A DNA stretch of 37,090 nucleotides, from contig DATGKW010000120.1 of the NCBI GenBank assembly GCA_035294465.1, positions 1 to 37,090 on the forward strand, in the 5' to 3' direction. Both the position numbers and the translations under genes were made by a program. The first letter of the stretch is position 1, and the number at the start of each line of letters is the position of its first letter. A model generated the notes under the pieces. It worked only from the letters and a program-made list of their open reading frames with translations, did not search any database and was not told where the DNA came from. Of this stretch, positions 25,005-33,126 are shown piece by piece. The stretch is from Paraktedonobacter sp035294465. Its GTDB lineage: Bacteria > Chloroflexota > Ktedonobacteria > Ktedonobacterales > Ktedonobacteraceae.

Positions 25005-25088
25005 GTTGATGAATAGATGTTTAGTAGTTGCGCTGGTGTGAGGCCCTTTTCCCCGCTACGCTTTGAGCGGTGAACGGTCCTGGGGTAA

Positions 25089-25137
25089 GAGACGGAGGCT
25101 GGCGGTATCATCCCCCAGATACACCTGCCTCCATCTC
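25089..25137 (+). other. two-part hairpin in the leader of the second cell-wall hydrolase
   Basis: GAGACGGAGGC (25089-25099) pairs with GCCTCCATCTC (25127-25137) with one mismatch, and inside it GTATC (25105-25109) pairs with GATAC (25118-25122). It lies 48 bases before the start codon of the lysozyme-like gene and could be a leader regulatory hairpin; it does not match a riboswitch class I know. Confidence 0.35.
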
Positions 25138-25184
25138 CCCTCCAGGGAAATGAGATTAGTCTTTTTGCGTAAAGGAATACATGT

Positions 25185-25871
25185 ATGTTGCGAACAGAAT
25201 CGACCACAGACAAATCCAAAAAGATGCGTAAGCTTATCCCCCTGCTGAGCGGGGTGCTCGTCGTGGCTGTCCTGGCAGGTGCCCTGGCGTTTTCCATCGC
25301 GTTCAAAGATGGAGCACACGCGGCCACTCCTGCCTATACCCAGGCTCAGATCATTTCGATCATTAAGAGCGTTTTTGGGAATAATAACCTCGGCAATCAG
25401 GCTGTAAGTGTAGCGAGATGTGAGTCTAGCCTGAATCCGAATGCTGTCAATCCGTCCTCTGATGCAGAGGGCCTGTTCCAGATCATTCCCAGTACATGGC
25501 GCGCGTATGGGAGCGGGAATATTTTCAACCCGACCGACAATAGCAAGGCCGCGCTTAAGATCTACAGAGAGCAGGGCCATAATAGCTGGTCTCCGTGGGT
25601 GTGCAAACCGACGACCGGTGGTGGATGCCCGCCTGAGCTTGCAGAGGGAAGCAGTGGTTCATGGGTAGTCACTTTGCAAAGCAAGCTGGATACTCTCTAT
25701 TCTAAGAAAGCCTTCCCCGATTCGCCGTATCATTTTACTTATCCTCTGGCGAAGGATGGGCAATTTGGACCTCAGACTCAGGCAGCGGTGAAGGATTTCC
25801 AGAAGAAGAAAGGGCTTTCGGTTGATGGCATCGTGGGCCCGCAAACCTGGCACGCTCTCGGTTACTGCTAA
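25185..25871 (+). CDS. secreted lysozyme-like transglycosylase with peptidoglycan-binding domain
   Basis: A 228-residue exported cell-wall enzyme. The ATG at 25185 has AAAGGA eight bases upstream. A signal peptide covers about residues 1-46 (LIPLLSGVLVVAVLAGALAF, then AHAA). The catalytic region (about 50-135) has VARCESSLNPNAVNPSSDAE and GLFQIIPSTWRAYG, the pattern of transglycosylase-like/lysozyme folds with Glu in CESS. The C-terminal region (about 155-228) is a PG_binding_1 module ending DGIVGPQTWHALGYC, with GQFGPQTQAAVKDFQKKKGL before it. Likely role is peptidoglycan turnover outside the membrane. It is not adjacent to the other transglycosylase at 6.5 kb. Confidence 0.88.
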   Translation: MLRTESTTDKSKKMRKLIPLLSGVLVVAVLAGALAFSIAFKDGAHAATPAYTQAQIISIIKSVFGNNNLGNQAVSVARCESSLNPNAVNPSSDAEGLFQIIPSTWRAYGSGNIFNPTDNSKAALKIYREQGHNSWSPWVCKPTTGGGCPPELAEGSSGSWVVTLQSKLDTLYSKKAFPDSPYHFTYPLAKDGQFGPQTQAAVKDFQKKKGLSVDGIVGPQTWHALGYC

Positions 25872-25888
25872 GAACGAGCCAGGGTTTG

Positions 25889-26210
25889 TTATGAACTTAG
25901 CACGAAGCCACATTTGGTCTTAGACAATTTGGCGACTTCCAGGCTCATGGAATGTGCCTGGGCCTTCTGGGTGGGCGCCTCACCAGTGTAGCCCGCGCAT
26001 CGACGTGAGCCAGTTCCACTGTGGTTTCCGTGACTTTCTGGACCGTTTCGGCTAGCCTACCCACTTGCGCCCGATTCAGGTCATCAGCTGGGCTCATATA
26101 CAGGACCAGCTGATGACCTGAAGTATAGTAATCCTGATCATCTCCACGCCGTGACCAATCTCAGCGACTTCCCCAGCCAGTACGCGTCCTCTATCTAACC
26201 TATAACCTGG
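25889..26210 (-). pseudogene. possible frameshifted gene remnant
   Basis: On the minus strand three short frames read like consecutive pieces of one protein, each shifted: about 26200-26130 gives GRVLAGEVAEIGHGVEM; 26160-25945 gives YTSGHQLVLYMSPADDLNRA then GRLAETVQKVTETTVELAHV; and about 25990-25889 gives GEAPTQKAQAHSMSLEVAKL then a stop at 25889. The middle piece has the look of an amphipathic coding helix. I cannot name the family. A 17-bp inverted repeat lies within it. Coding character of such short frames is hard to judge by eye, so this is a low-confidence call. Confidence 0.25.
26075..26122. repeat. 17-bp perfect inverted repeat
   Basis: TTCAGGTCATCAGCTGG (26075-26091) and its exact reverse complement (26106-26122) flank a 14-base centre. 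It is not directly after a gene: the nearest stop is more than 200 bases upstream and the next start about 350 bases downstream. It could be an operator, a transposon end relic or part of the gene remnant. Confidence 0.55.
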
Positions 26211-26389
26211 AAGATGGCCCGCTTTCGAATACGGGAAGCATGAGTGCGGTAGAATTCTTCTTATCCGGTGGCGCACAGGGCTTTGCCGGGGGAAGAGCTT
26301 TCGTGGCGAAGATGCGATTTAGTATGCTGGCTCTGCTGCTCTGAGAGCTAGCATTTTCGGGACGGCTTTCTTTCGGCCTATCCCCCATG

Positions 26390-26398
26390 TGGTATACT
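26390..26398 (+). promoter_or_regulatory. extended -10 promoter of the receiver gene
   Basis: TG-G-TATACT at 26390-26398 forms an extended -10, about 70 bases before the start at 26469. No clear -35 is seen. A small AAAAAG-GTG-CTTTTT hairpin follows at about 26400-26415. Confidence 0.45.
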
Positions 26399-26468
26399 CC
26401 AAAAAGGTGCTTTTTCTTTTTTCCGTGAGAGCGGATTCGTGTTACTAGTCCAAGGACGGGGCAGGATT

Positions 26469-26870
26469 ATGCCGAAAGAGACAGAGACGTTTTCTTCTGA
26501 AGGGGGCGCCTCTCTTCATACCGTGATGATTGTGGAGGATGATGTGCATATAGGTGCTTTTCTGGTTGAAGCGATTACCGAAGAGACGCCGTATCACGCG
26601 CTGCTGGTGGGCAGCAGCGCTGAAGCCCTGGAGAGGCTCAAGAGCCTCAAGCCTAACTTACTGATCCTCGACTACCACCTCCCCGGCATCGATGGGCTGA
26701 GACTCTATGATAAGGTCCATGAGATACCCGAAATGCAAGAAATCCCCGCAATTATGATGAGCGCACGTTTGCCCCAACGCGAACTGCAAAAGCGCTCAAT
26801 CGTTGGGATCAATAAGCCTTTTGATCTGGATGACTTCCTGCAAAAGGTGACAGAACTGTTGAAAGCTTGA
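26469..26870 (+). CDS. stand-alone receiver (CheY-like) response regulator
   Basis: A 133-residue single-domain receiver. The start at 26469 (MPKETETFSSEGG) follows GCAGGA; a GTG at 26439 in the same frame is an alternative. Residues form a complete receiver: acidic pair Asp24/Asp25 (IVEDDVHIG), phosphoacceptor Asp68 (LLILDYHLPGIDG), Ser98 (IMMSAR) and Lys116 (INKPFD). It has no output domain, so it likely signals by protein-protein contact, for example in a phosphorelay. No kinase or partner is adjacent. The aminotransferase gene 70 bases downstream has its own -10-like element and need not be linked. Confidence 0.9.
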   Translation: MPKETETFSSEGGASLHTVMIVEDDVHIGAFLVEAITEETPYHALLVGSSAEALERLKSLKPNLLILDYHLPGIDGLRLYDKVHEIPEMQEIPAIMMSARLPQRELQKRSIVGINKPFDLDDFLQKVTELLKA

Positions 26871-26885
26871 GTGCAGGCAAGATAC

Positions 26886-26891
26886 TATAAT
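26886..26891 (+). promoter_or_regulatory. -10 element before the aminotransferase gene
   Basis: A consensus TATAAT 48 bases before the start codon. No matching -35 hexamer is seen at 16-18 bases, so promoter strength is uncertain. Confidence 0.35.
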
Positions 26892-26939
26892 AGAAAGAAA
26901 TCAGGTACATTTTTGAGAGAGGGAAGGAGTTTGTTGTAG

Positions 26940-28112
26940 ATGGATACACTGAAACGCGAGATGCTCGCGGAGCGCGTGAGGAAAGTCAAGCCTTCAGGGA
27001 TTCGCAAGTTTTTTGATATTATCAATACGATGCCGGACGTAATCTCACTGGGAGTTGGCGAGCCGGATTTTGTCACTCCTGAGCATATTCGCCAGGCCGG
27101 CATACGCTCGATAGAGCTAGGTCACACACGCTATACCTCAAATTATGGCATGCTCGAACTGCGCGAAGAGATCGCCAGCATGCTCAAACGTCGCTATGGT
27201 CTGACCTATGACCCAACCACTGAAATTCTAGTGACGGTGGGTGTCAGCGAGGGCGTGGACCTGGCGATGCGCACGCTGGTTGATCCAGGCGACGAGGTGA
27301 TCTCGCCCGATCCAGGCTACGTGGCCTACGAGGCGGATATCGTTTTCGCGGGCGGGGTGCCCGTTCCCGTGCCTACCTACGCGAAGTATAATTTCGGCGT
27401 GCGTGCTGCGGAGATTGCCGCGGCCATTACCCCACGCACCAAACTCATTTTGATCGGCAATCCCAATAATCCAACCGGTGCAGTTGTGCCAAAGGTTGAA
27501 CTGGAGGGGATCGCCCGGCTGGCACTTGAGCACGATCTGATTGTGGCTATCGACGAGGTCTATAGCCGCCTGGTCTACGAAGGCGAGCACGTGAGTATTG
27601 CGGCCCTGCCGGGAATGCGCGAGCGCACCGTCCTGCTTGATGGCTTCTCCAAAGCCTACGCCATGACTGGCTGGCGCGTCGGCTACGTGGCCGCACCTGC
27701 CTTGATTCTGGAAGCTATGCTCAAGGTTCATCAGTACGCCATCATGTGCGCCGGAACCGCACCGCAGGAAGCCGCGATTGAGGCCCTGCGCCACGGCGAA
27801 GAGGACGTTGAGCAGATGCATAACGACTACGCGCGCCGCCGCCGCATGTTTGTCGATGGTCTGAACCGCATTGGTCTTGCCTGCTGCGAACCGGGCGGGG
27901 CTTTCTATGCCTTCCCTTCTCTAGCCAGCACCGGCCTGGGCGACGAGGAGTTTGCCGAGAAGCTGCTTTTTGAGGAGCAGGTCGCCGTCGTGCCCGGCAG
28001 CTCGTTTGGTGCCGCTGGCCAGGGGTATGTGCGTTGCGCCTATTGCACAGCATATGATAAACTCGAAGAGGCTCTTGTGCGTATGGAGCGCTTTTTAAAG
28101 AACCATAGCTAG
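26940..28112 (+). CDS. class I/II pyridoxal-phosphate aminotransferase
   Basis: A 390-residue fold type I aminotransferase of the aspartate aminotransferase superfamily, subgroup I-gamma-like. GGAAGGAG precedes the ATG at 26940. Landmarks: VISLGVGEPDFVTPEHI, YTSNYGMLELREEIA, LILIGNPNNPTGAVVP, VAIDEVYSRLVYEGEH, PLP lysine in DGFSKAYAMTGWRVGY, and VVPGSSFGAAGQGYVRCAY carrying the substrate carboxylate Arg. Substrate specificity (aspartate, alanine or aromatic) cannot be fixed from sequence alone. Only 18 bases separate it from the molybdenum hydroxylase gene, so the two are probably co-transcribed. Confidence 0.92.
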   Translation: MDTLKREMLAERVRKVKPSGIRKFFDIINTMPDVISLGVGEPDFVTPEHIRQAGIRSIELGHTRYTSNYGMLELREEIASMLKRRYGLTYDPTTEILVTVGVSEGVDLAMRTLVDPGDEVISPDPGYVAYEADIVFAGGVPVPVPTYAKYNFGVRAAEIAAAITPRTKLILIGNPNNPTGAVVPKVELEGIARLALEHDLIVAIDEVYSRLVYEGEHVSIAALPGMRERTVLLDGFSKAYAMTGWRVGYVAAPALILEAMLKVHQYAIMCAGTAPQEAAIEALRHGEEDVEQMHNDYARRRRMFVDGLNRIGLACCEPGGAFYAFPSLASTGLGDEEFAEKLLFEEQVAVVPGSSFGAAGQGYVRCAYCTAYDKLEEALVRMERFLKNHS

Positions 28113-28130
28113 TATTGCGAGGCTTTTCCT

Positions 28131-30452
28131 ATGACGCAAGGAGTGCAACAGCAAGCACAACCTGTGCTGGTTGGCACATCTCTTCCCCGCCGGGATGGCC
28201 CGGACAAAGTAACCGGGCGCGCGCGTTACGCGGGGGACCAGGCGGTGCCGGGCATGCTCTACGCGCGGCTGGTGGTGAGTCCATATGCCCACGCGCGCAT
28301 CGTGAATATCGACCTATCGGCTGCTCTGGCCGTGCCTGGAGTGGTCGCCGCTTTTACCGCTGAAACGCTGGGAATGAGTGTAGTCGATCCGTTTTCTCGT
28401 TCGCAAACTCCGCTGGCCCGCTACGAAACCTTATGGCATGGGCAGCCCGTGGCCATTGTGGTAGGCCAGACGGAGGCCATCGCCGAGGACGGAGCCAGCG
28501 CGGTCGAGGTTGATTACGAGCCACTACCGGCCGTAATTGATCCTGAAGCCGCCATGCGTCCAGAATCGCCCCTGGCCCGCACGCATCTAGAAGCACCAGC
28601 GGCAGGAGAGCACGCTGGTTCCGATTTTTTCCGGGGAGGCCCACCGGTTGAAGATGAAGGGCTTTCGGCAAATGTCACTCCCTCGCGTCCTCTGAGGATG
28701 GGCGATATCGAGGCAGGGCTGCGCGAGGCCGAGGTGGTGATCGAGCGAAGTTATCGAACGCATCCTGTGCATCAGTCCTACATGGAGCCGCATTCGGTCG
28801 TCGTCGCTCCGAGCCACTCCGGCCAGCAGCTGACCATCTGGCCCAGCGCGCAGGGCCTGTTCGGCGTGCGCTCGGCGGTCGCCAGCGCACTGAATATGCC
28901 CCAGCGACAGATTCATGTCGAGCCTGTGCCAATTGGCGGAGGATTTGGCGGGAAAGAGACCCTGCTTGAGCCGCTGGCGGCCGCGGTGGCCCAGCGTCTG
29001 CGCAGGCCGATACGCTTAATCTATACGCGCCAGGAAGATCTGCTGGCCGGCAATCCTGCGCCCCAGATGATCATTACCCTCAAACTTGGTGCAAAGCGGG
29101 ACGGCACGCTGACCGCGATCCAGGCCAGAATGATTCTTGACTCAGGGGCCTATCCCAACCCGCTCGCGGGCCTGAGTGGCTTCCACTTTGCGGGCATCTA
29201 TCGCTGTCCAAATATCGATATTCGCTGCTATGTTGTCGCGACCAACAAGCCCGGCACCAGCGCCTATCGAGCCCCGGCTGGTCCACAGGCATACTTCGCC
29301 ATTGAGTCTACAGTAGAGGATCTCTGTCAGGAGCTTGGCGTGGACTCCCTCAAGTTTCGCCAGATCAACGCTTTGAGAGAAGGCGATCCGAACCTGATGC
29401 GAAGCCGCTGGCCGCGCATCGGTCTATTGGAATGCCTTGAGCAGATCCAGCAGCATCCTCTCTGGGCCCAGCGCATGCAGGCCAGACAGGAAGTGCCTGA
29501 GGATCTCAAGGGCTGGAAGGTCGGCATCGGCATCGCTACCGGGGGCTGGCCGGGCGGCACAGAGCCAGCCGCAGCCCTCTGCCGGTTGGAGCAGGATGGC
29601 ACGTTTACCGTCTCGGTTGGCAGCGTCGATGTCTCCGGCGTAGATACCTCGCTGACCTTAATCGCGGGTGAAGAACTGGGTCTGGAAGCTTCCGCGATCC
29701 ACGTCGCGCACGATAACACCGACACTATGCCTTACAGTGGCATCTCCGCTGGCAGCAAGACGACCTATACAGTAGGCTCGGCTGTGCAGGCGGCGGCCCG
29801 CGATGCGCGTGACCAGATCCTCACCATCGCCGCCGATATGCTGGAGGCATCCGTTGAGGATATGGAGTTCCAGGATGGTAAGGCTATGGTCAGGGGCGTG
29901 CCTGAAAAGTATGTTACCTTGCAGCAGATAGCGGCGAATAGCATGAACTTTGGCGCTGCTTACGAACCGGTTCTTGGTCGTGGGCGCTCAGCCAATCGCT
30001 TTTCCTCGCCCATGTTCACCGTCCATCTGGCAAAAGTGGCTGTCGATCCCGAAACCGGCGATGTACGTATTCTTGACTATCTCGCGGCCCAGGATGTCGG
30101 CCGCGCCATTAACCCGGCAGAGGTTGAGGGCCAGATCCACGGCGGAGTGGTCCAGGGCATCGGCTGGGCGCTGTTTGAGGGAATGATTTACGACGAGAAC
30201 GGCCAGTTGCTCACGCCAACGCTGATGGACTACGCGCTGCCACACAGCCAGGATGTGCCACCTATCACACCGATTCTGGTGGAAGTTCCGTCTACTCTCG
30301 GTCCGTTCGGAGCCAGAGGCGTAGGTGAGCCGCCTGTTGTCCCAGTGGCCGCGGCAATTGCCAATGCTATCAAGGACGCGACCGGCGCGCGCCTGACCCA
30401 GATCCCGATGACCCCCGAACGCGTACTGGCTGCTATGCAGGCAAAGGGATAA
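28131..30452 (+). CDS. xanthine dehydrogenase family molybdopterin-binding (large) subunit
   Basis: A 773-residue large subunit of the molybdenum hydroxylase family (xanthine, aldehyde or CO dehydrogenase relatives). The N-terminal a/b hammerhead begins GTSLPRRDGPDKVTGRARYA. Cofactor-binding landmarks are IGGGFGGKETLLEPLAAAVA, TSAYRAPAGPQAYFAIES and the active-site Glu in GARGVGEPPVVPVAAA. The AYxCSFR loop of true CO dehydrogenases is absent, so it is not form I CoxL. No FAD-binding medium or 2Fe-2S small subunit gene is adjacent, although these are normally clustered. It follows the aminotransferase gene by 18 bases and ends in a long hairpin. The substrate is unknown. Confidence 0.92.
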   Translation: MTQGVQQQAQPVLVGTSLPRRDGPDKVTGRARYAGDQAVPGMLYARLVVSPYAHARIVNIDLSAALAVPGVVAAFTAETLGMSVVDPFSRSQTPLARYETLWHGQPVAIVVGQTEAIAEDGASAVEVDYEPLPAVIDPEAAMRPESPLARTHLEAPAAGEHAGSDFFRGGPPVEDEGLSANVTPSRPLRMGDIEAGLREAEVVIERSYRTHPVHQSYMEPHSVVVAPSHSGQQLTIWPSAQGLFGVRSAVASALNMPQRQIHVEPVPIGGGFGGKETLLEPLAAAVAQRLRRPIRLIYTRQEDLLAGNPAPQMIITLKLGAKRDGTLTAIQARMILDSGAYPNPLAGLSGFHFAGIYRCPNIDIRCYVVATNKPGTSAYRAPAGPQAYFAIESTVEDLCQELGVDSLKFRQINALREGDPNLMRSRWPRIGLLECLEQIQQHPLWAQRMQARQEVPEDLKGWKVGIGIATGGWPGGTEPAAALCRLEQDGTFTVSVGSVDVSGVDTSLTLIAGEELGLEASAIHVAHDNTDTMPYSGISAGSKTTYTVGSAVQAAARDARDQILTIAADMLEASVEDMEFQDGKAMVRGVPEKYVTLQQIAANSMNFGAAYEPVLGRGRSANRFSSPMFTVHLAKVAVDPETGDVRILDYLAAQDVGRAINPAEVEGQIHGGVVQGIGWALFEGMIYDENGQLLTPTLMDYALPHSQDVPPITPILVEVPSTLGPFGARGVGEPPVVPVAAAIANAIKDATGARLTQIPMTPERVLAAMQAKG

Positions 30453-30457
30453 GAGGA

Positions 30458-30526
30458 TCTTAAAAAGTTCTGGTAGTGCGAGACACGCGCTTCTCGTGTG
30501 TCTCGCACTACCAGAACTTTTTAAGA
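30458..30526. terminator. 29-bp perfect hairpin terminator
   Basis: Bases 30458-30486 and 30498-30526 are exact reverse complements over 29 positions with an 11-base loop, starting 5 bases after the molybdenum hydroxylase stop. The base of the stem pairs AAAAA with TTTTT, so it would give a T-run on either strand. The stretch 30527-30720 beyond it holds no gene and no promoter I could fix. Confidence 0.75.
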
Positions 30527-30720
30527 GAGGGCCTACATGAGAAGTTTCCAATCTATTTCCAATGTATTTCACATGCACTTGCCTTACCATTACTGATGGA
30601 AGGGAAAGAGTCCTGGCAAGCAAATACGGCAGCCTTTGTACGTAGTAACCTGCTAGGTACATGTTAATAGACGATCATAAACGCCGTGTGATCGGGAAGA
30701 GAGCAGTTAAGAAAGAAACA

Positions 30721-31419
30721 ATGGAGATGAATACTTCTCAATACAATCAGTCGAACGACGATCCATACAAAAGAGCAAGGCCGCAGAATCAACCGTATGC
30801 CAGCGGTGCCCCGGGCGCGTACCCGAATCAGCCGCCCATGTCTGGCAGGACTCTCTGGCCGCAAGCAGCGTCGCAGAATCAGCCATATAGCCGTCAGTAC
30901 AACGGGAATGCTCCTATTGCATACCCAAACCAATCGCAGGCCGCGCGCGAGATGCAGGGAGCATGGCCGCAGTACTCTCCGTATGGCTGGCAATACCACA
31001 ACGGCGCTCCCATTGCATATCCGAACCAATTGCAGGCCGCGCGCAAGGCCCAGGGAACGCAACAGATCGGCGCTCAAGCAAAACCGGCGCGTATGCCAAA
31101 GGAACGGGCACAGGCCCTGGCGCGCCGTTTCAAGCGCGGGCTGGTTGTTCTGTCACTGGGAGCATTTGCCCTGTTTAGCGCGCTGGTTGCCTACCATCAG
31201 GCAGGTACGGCCAGCGCGACAACCGGCCAGAAATCATCTTCTTCAACATCGACTTCCACGTCTTCATCTCAAAATGATGGAGGCTTTTTCAGACAGCAGG
31301 GAGGCGGTAACTTTGGAACCGGCAGCTCTTCATCGTCCGGTGGATCAAGCACCTCTTCATCCATCGGCGGGTCAGGCAATTCCTCGCCAGGCGCGGTTAG
31401 CGGAACCGGCGTCTCCTGA
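30721..31419 (+). CDS. repeat-rich single-pass membrane protein, Gln/Asn/Pro/Tyr-rich and Ser/Gly-rich
   Basis: A 232-residue protein I do not recognise. The cytoplasmic part (about 1-135) is rich in Gln, Asn, Pro and Tyr and contains at least three imperfect repeats built on APxAYPNQ, two of them AP-IAYPNQ followed by QAAR. A basic segment (RAQALARRFKRG) precedes one transmembrane helix (about 140-160, LVVLSLGAFALFSALVAY). The outer part is almost entirely Ser, Thr and Gly with GGFFRQQGGGNFG. The start is uncertain (ATG 30721 or 30727, both with weak sites). It lies 19 bases before the flavin transferase gene. It has no SGA(S/T) flavinylation motif, so it does not look like the flavin acceptor. 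Confidence 0.7.
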   Translation: MEMNTSQYNQSNDDPYKRARPQNQPYASGAPGAYPNQPPMSGRTLWPQAASQNQPYSRQYNGNAPIAYPNQSQAAREMQGAWPQYSPYGWQYHNGAPIAYPNQLQAARKAQGTQQIGAQAKPARMPKERAQALARRFKRGLVVLSLGAFALFSALVAYHQAGTASATTGQKSSSSTSTSTSSSQNDGGFFRQQGGGNFGTGSSSSSGGSSTSSSIGGSGNSSPGAVSGTGVS

Positions 31420-31438
31420 GTATACGATTCCGGCCGGC

Positions 31439-32377
31439 ATGCGCCGCGAGGAGTTCCGAGCCATGGGTACGACGATCTCTCTGCTCCTGCCTCAAGAGTG
31501 TGCGGAGCGAGGTTGCCAGATTGTGCGAGCGCTGTTCGACGAATGGGAACAAACCTTGAGCCGTTTCTTGCCGGAGAGCGAACTATCGCAGCTTAATCAG
31601 CGACCAGGGGAAGCAGTGCCGGTCAGCGATCTGCTCTATCGCGTGCTGGCTACGGCGCTGGAAGCCGCGCAGGCCACGAAAGGCGTCTACGACCCGGCGC
31701 TGCTGGATCAACTGGTCCGGCTCGGCTATGATCGCACATTCGATACTCTGCCGGAGTTCCAATTCGAGGCGATTATTCCTGGTGAGCCGGGAGGACGCTG
31801 GCGTGGCATCAAGGTCGATCCTGTCCGCCACAGCGTAACGTTACCTGTGGGAATCAAGCTCGACTTTGGAGGGATTGCGAAGGGAATGGCTGTTGATGCC
31901 GCTCTGAAAGCGTTGCGCCAGGAAGGAGTCGACACGGCCCTGGTCAACGCGGGAGGCGATCTGGCCGTGCTGGGATCCCCGTCAGGGATGGCATACTGGC
32001 TGGTAGCCGTGCCCGGCCGCGAACAGTTCTGGACTGTTCCATTGCGGCGGGGAGCCATAGCTACCTCCGGCATCGCCCGGCGGCACTGGTGGCAGGGATC
32101 AACGCTGCGCCATCATCTGCTGGACCCGCGCACCGGTCTGCCCGCTGCAAGCGATCTGTGGTCGGTTACAGTGGCGACAGATCGCTGCGAGCAGGCTGAA
32201 GTAGCCGCGAAGGTCGCGTTTATTCTCGGCTCGCGAGCCGGGGCCGGCTTTTTGCGCGCGCATTCTATTGGCGGCTTGTTGGTCCATCGAGATGGCTCGT
32301 GGGAAACGGTAGAGCCGTGGACCGCTCAATTTATGCAGGAAATAGAACATGATAAAAAGGGAAATAAAAGTATATGA
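31439..32377 (+). CDS. apbE: FAD:protein FMN transferase (ApbE family)
   Basis: A 312-residue ApbE-type enzyme, which attaches FMN to a Thr or Ser of extracytoplasmic flavoproteins using FAD and magnesium. Landmarks: FRAMGTTISLLL, RFLPESELSQLNQ, GVYDPALLDQLVRLGYDR, KLDFGGIAKGMAVDAAL, NAGGDLAVLG and HHLLDPRTGLPA. The chosen ATG has no clear ribosome binding site. A TTG at 31313 preceded by GGGAGG is an alternative and would overlap the upstream gene; the frame stays open back to 30797. No signal peptide is seen. Its TGA overlaps the ATG of the next gene (ATGA), so the two are translationally coupled. The flavin acceptor protein is not evident in the window. Confidence 0.88.
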   Translation: MRREEFRAMGTTISLLLPQECAERGCQIVRALFDEWEQTLSRFLPESELSQLNQRPGEAVPVSDLLYRVLATALEAAQATKGVYDPALLDQLVRLGYDRTFDTLPEFQFEAIIPGEPGGRWRGIKVDPVRHSVTLPVGIKLDFGGIAKGMAVDAALKALRQEGVDTALVNAGGDLAVLGSPSGMAYWLVAVPGREQFWTVPLRRGAIATSGIARRHWWQGSTLRHHLLDPRTGLPAASDLWSVTVATDRCEQAEVAAKVAFILGSRAGAGFLRAHSIGGLLVHRDGSWETVEPWTAQFMQEIEHDKKGNKSI

Positions 32378-33126
32378 ATACCATCTGGGAAAATGTCACG
32401 TGGAATGTCGCACGGGCGGGCGGCTTTACCGCCTACATTCTGTTAACCCTGGCCGTGATCGCGGGCCTGGCACTCTCGACACAACTGCAATCGCCCAGTC
32501 GCTGGCCGCGATTCGTCAATAACGAACTGCATAACTTTTTAACTCTACTCGGCACCATCTTTCTCGGTGTCCATATTCTGGCGGTCTGGCTCGATCCGTT
32601 CACGCATTTTGGCTGGAACGAGCTGCTCATTCCGCTCGCGAGCCATTATCGCCCACAGTGGATGGCGCTGGGGATTGTGGCCCTGTACCTCGGCATAGCT
32701 ATCGGCATCAGCACCCTGCTGCGCCCGCATATCGGGTATCGCTGGTGGAGGCGCCTGCACGTGCTCACCCTGGGCATCTTTGTCCTGGCAACGATTCACG
32801 GGCTTGGATCGGGAAGCGATACGCAAACCTGGTGGGCAATGAGCATGTACGTGGTGAGTAGTGTCACGGTCGGCCTGCTCCTCTGCCGGCGGCTCTTCTT
32901 CACGAAGAACAAGCGCAAGGAGACTTCCATGAGACCTGTACCCGCTGCTTCCAGACCACCTCTGGTGCCATCGGGCAATCCACGGGTGCCCAACAATAGC
33001 AGAGCTATGGTATCGGGAAGCAGGAGCCAGAACCGGATAAACGGAGAGCCCGGCCAGGGTGTGTACTTACCTCCTACGGGGCCGGGCTCTACACTTGCTA
33101 CTACGAAGCGTCCTTTCGGTAGCTAA
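32374..33126 (+). CDS. ferric-reductase-like heme transmembrane protein
   Basis: A 250-residue membrane protein similar to the ferric reductase-like transmembrane (MsrQ/YedZ-type) domain. About five to six helices fill residues 15-185. Likely heme-ligand histidines are in NNELHNFLTLLGTIFLGVHI and RRLHVLTLGIFVLATIHGLG. After the last helix a cytoplasmic-looking tail of about 65 residues is rich in Pro, Ser, Arg and Gly without a domain. The ATG overlaps the apbE stop. Together with ApbE this suggests an electron-transfer module that moves electrons across the membrane to a flavinylated partner, which is inference. Its stop overlaps the stop of the convergent esterase gene. Confidence 0.85.
   Translation: MNTIWENVTWNVARAGGFTAYILLTLAVIAGLALSTQLQSPSRWPRFVNNELHNFLTLLGTIFLGVHILAVWLDPFTHFGWNELLIPLASHYRPQWMALGIVALYLGIAIGISTLLRPHIGYRWWRRLHVLTLGIFVLATIHGLGSGSDTQTWWAMSMYVVSSVTVGLLLCRRLFFTKNKRKETSMRPVPAASRPPLVPSGNPRVPNNSRAMVSGSRSQNRINGEPGQGVYLPPTGPGSTLATTKRPFGS

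Noticed and set aside
25939..25965. CCAGGC...GCCTGG as a terminator of the lysozyme-like gene
   Set aside because: Only 6 base pairs, no T-run, and about 70 bases from the stop; too weak to call.
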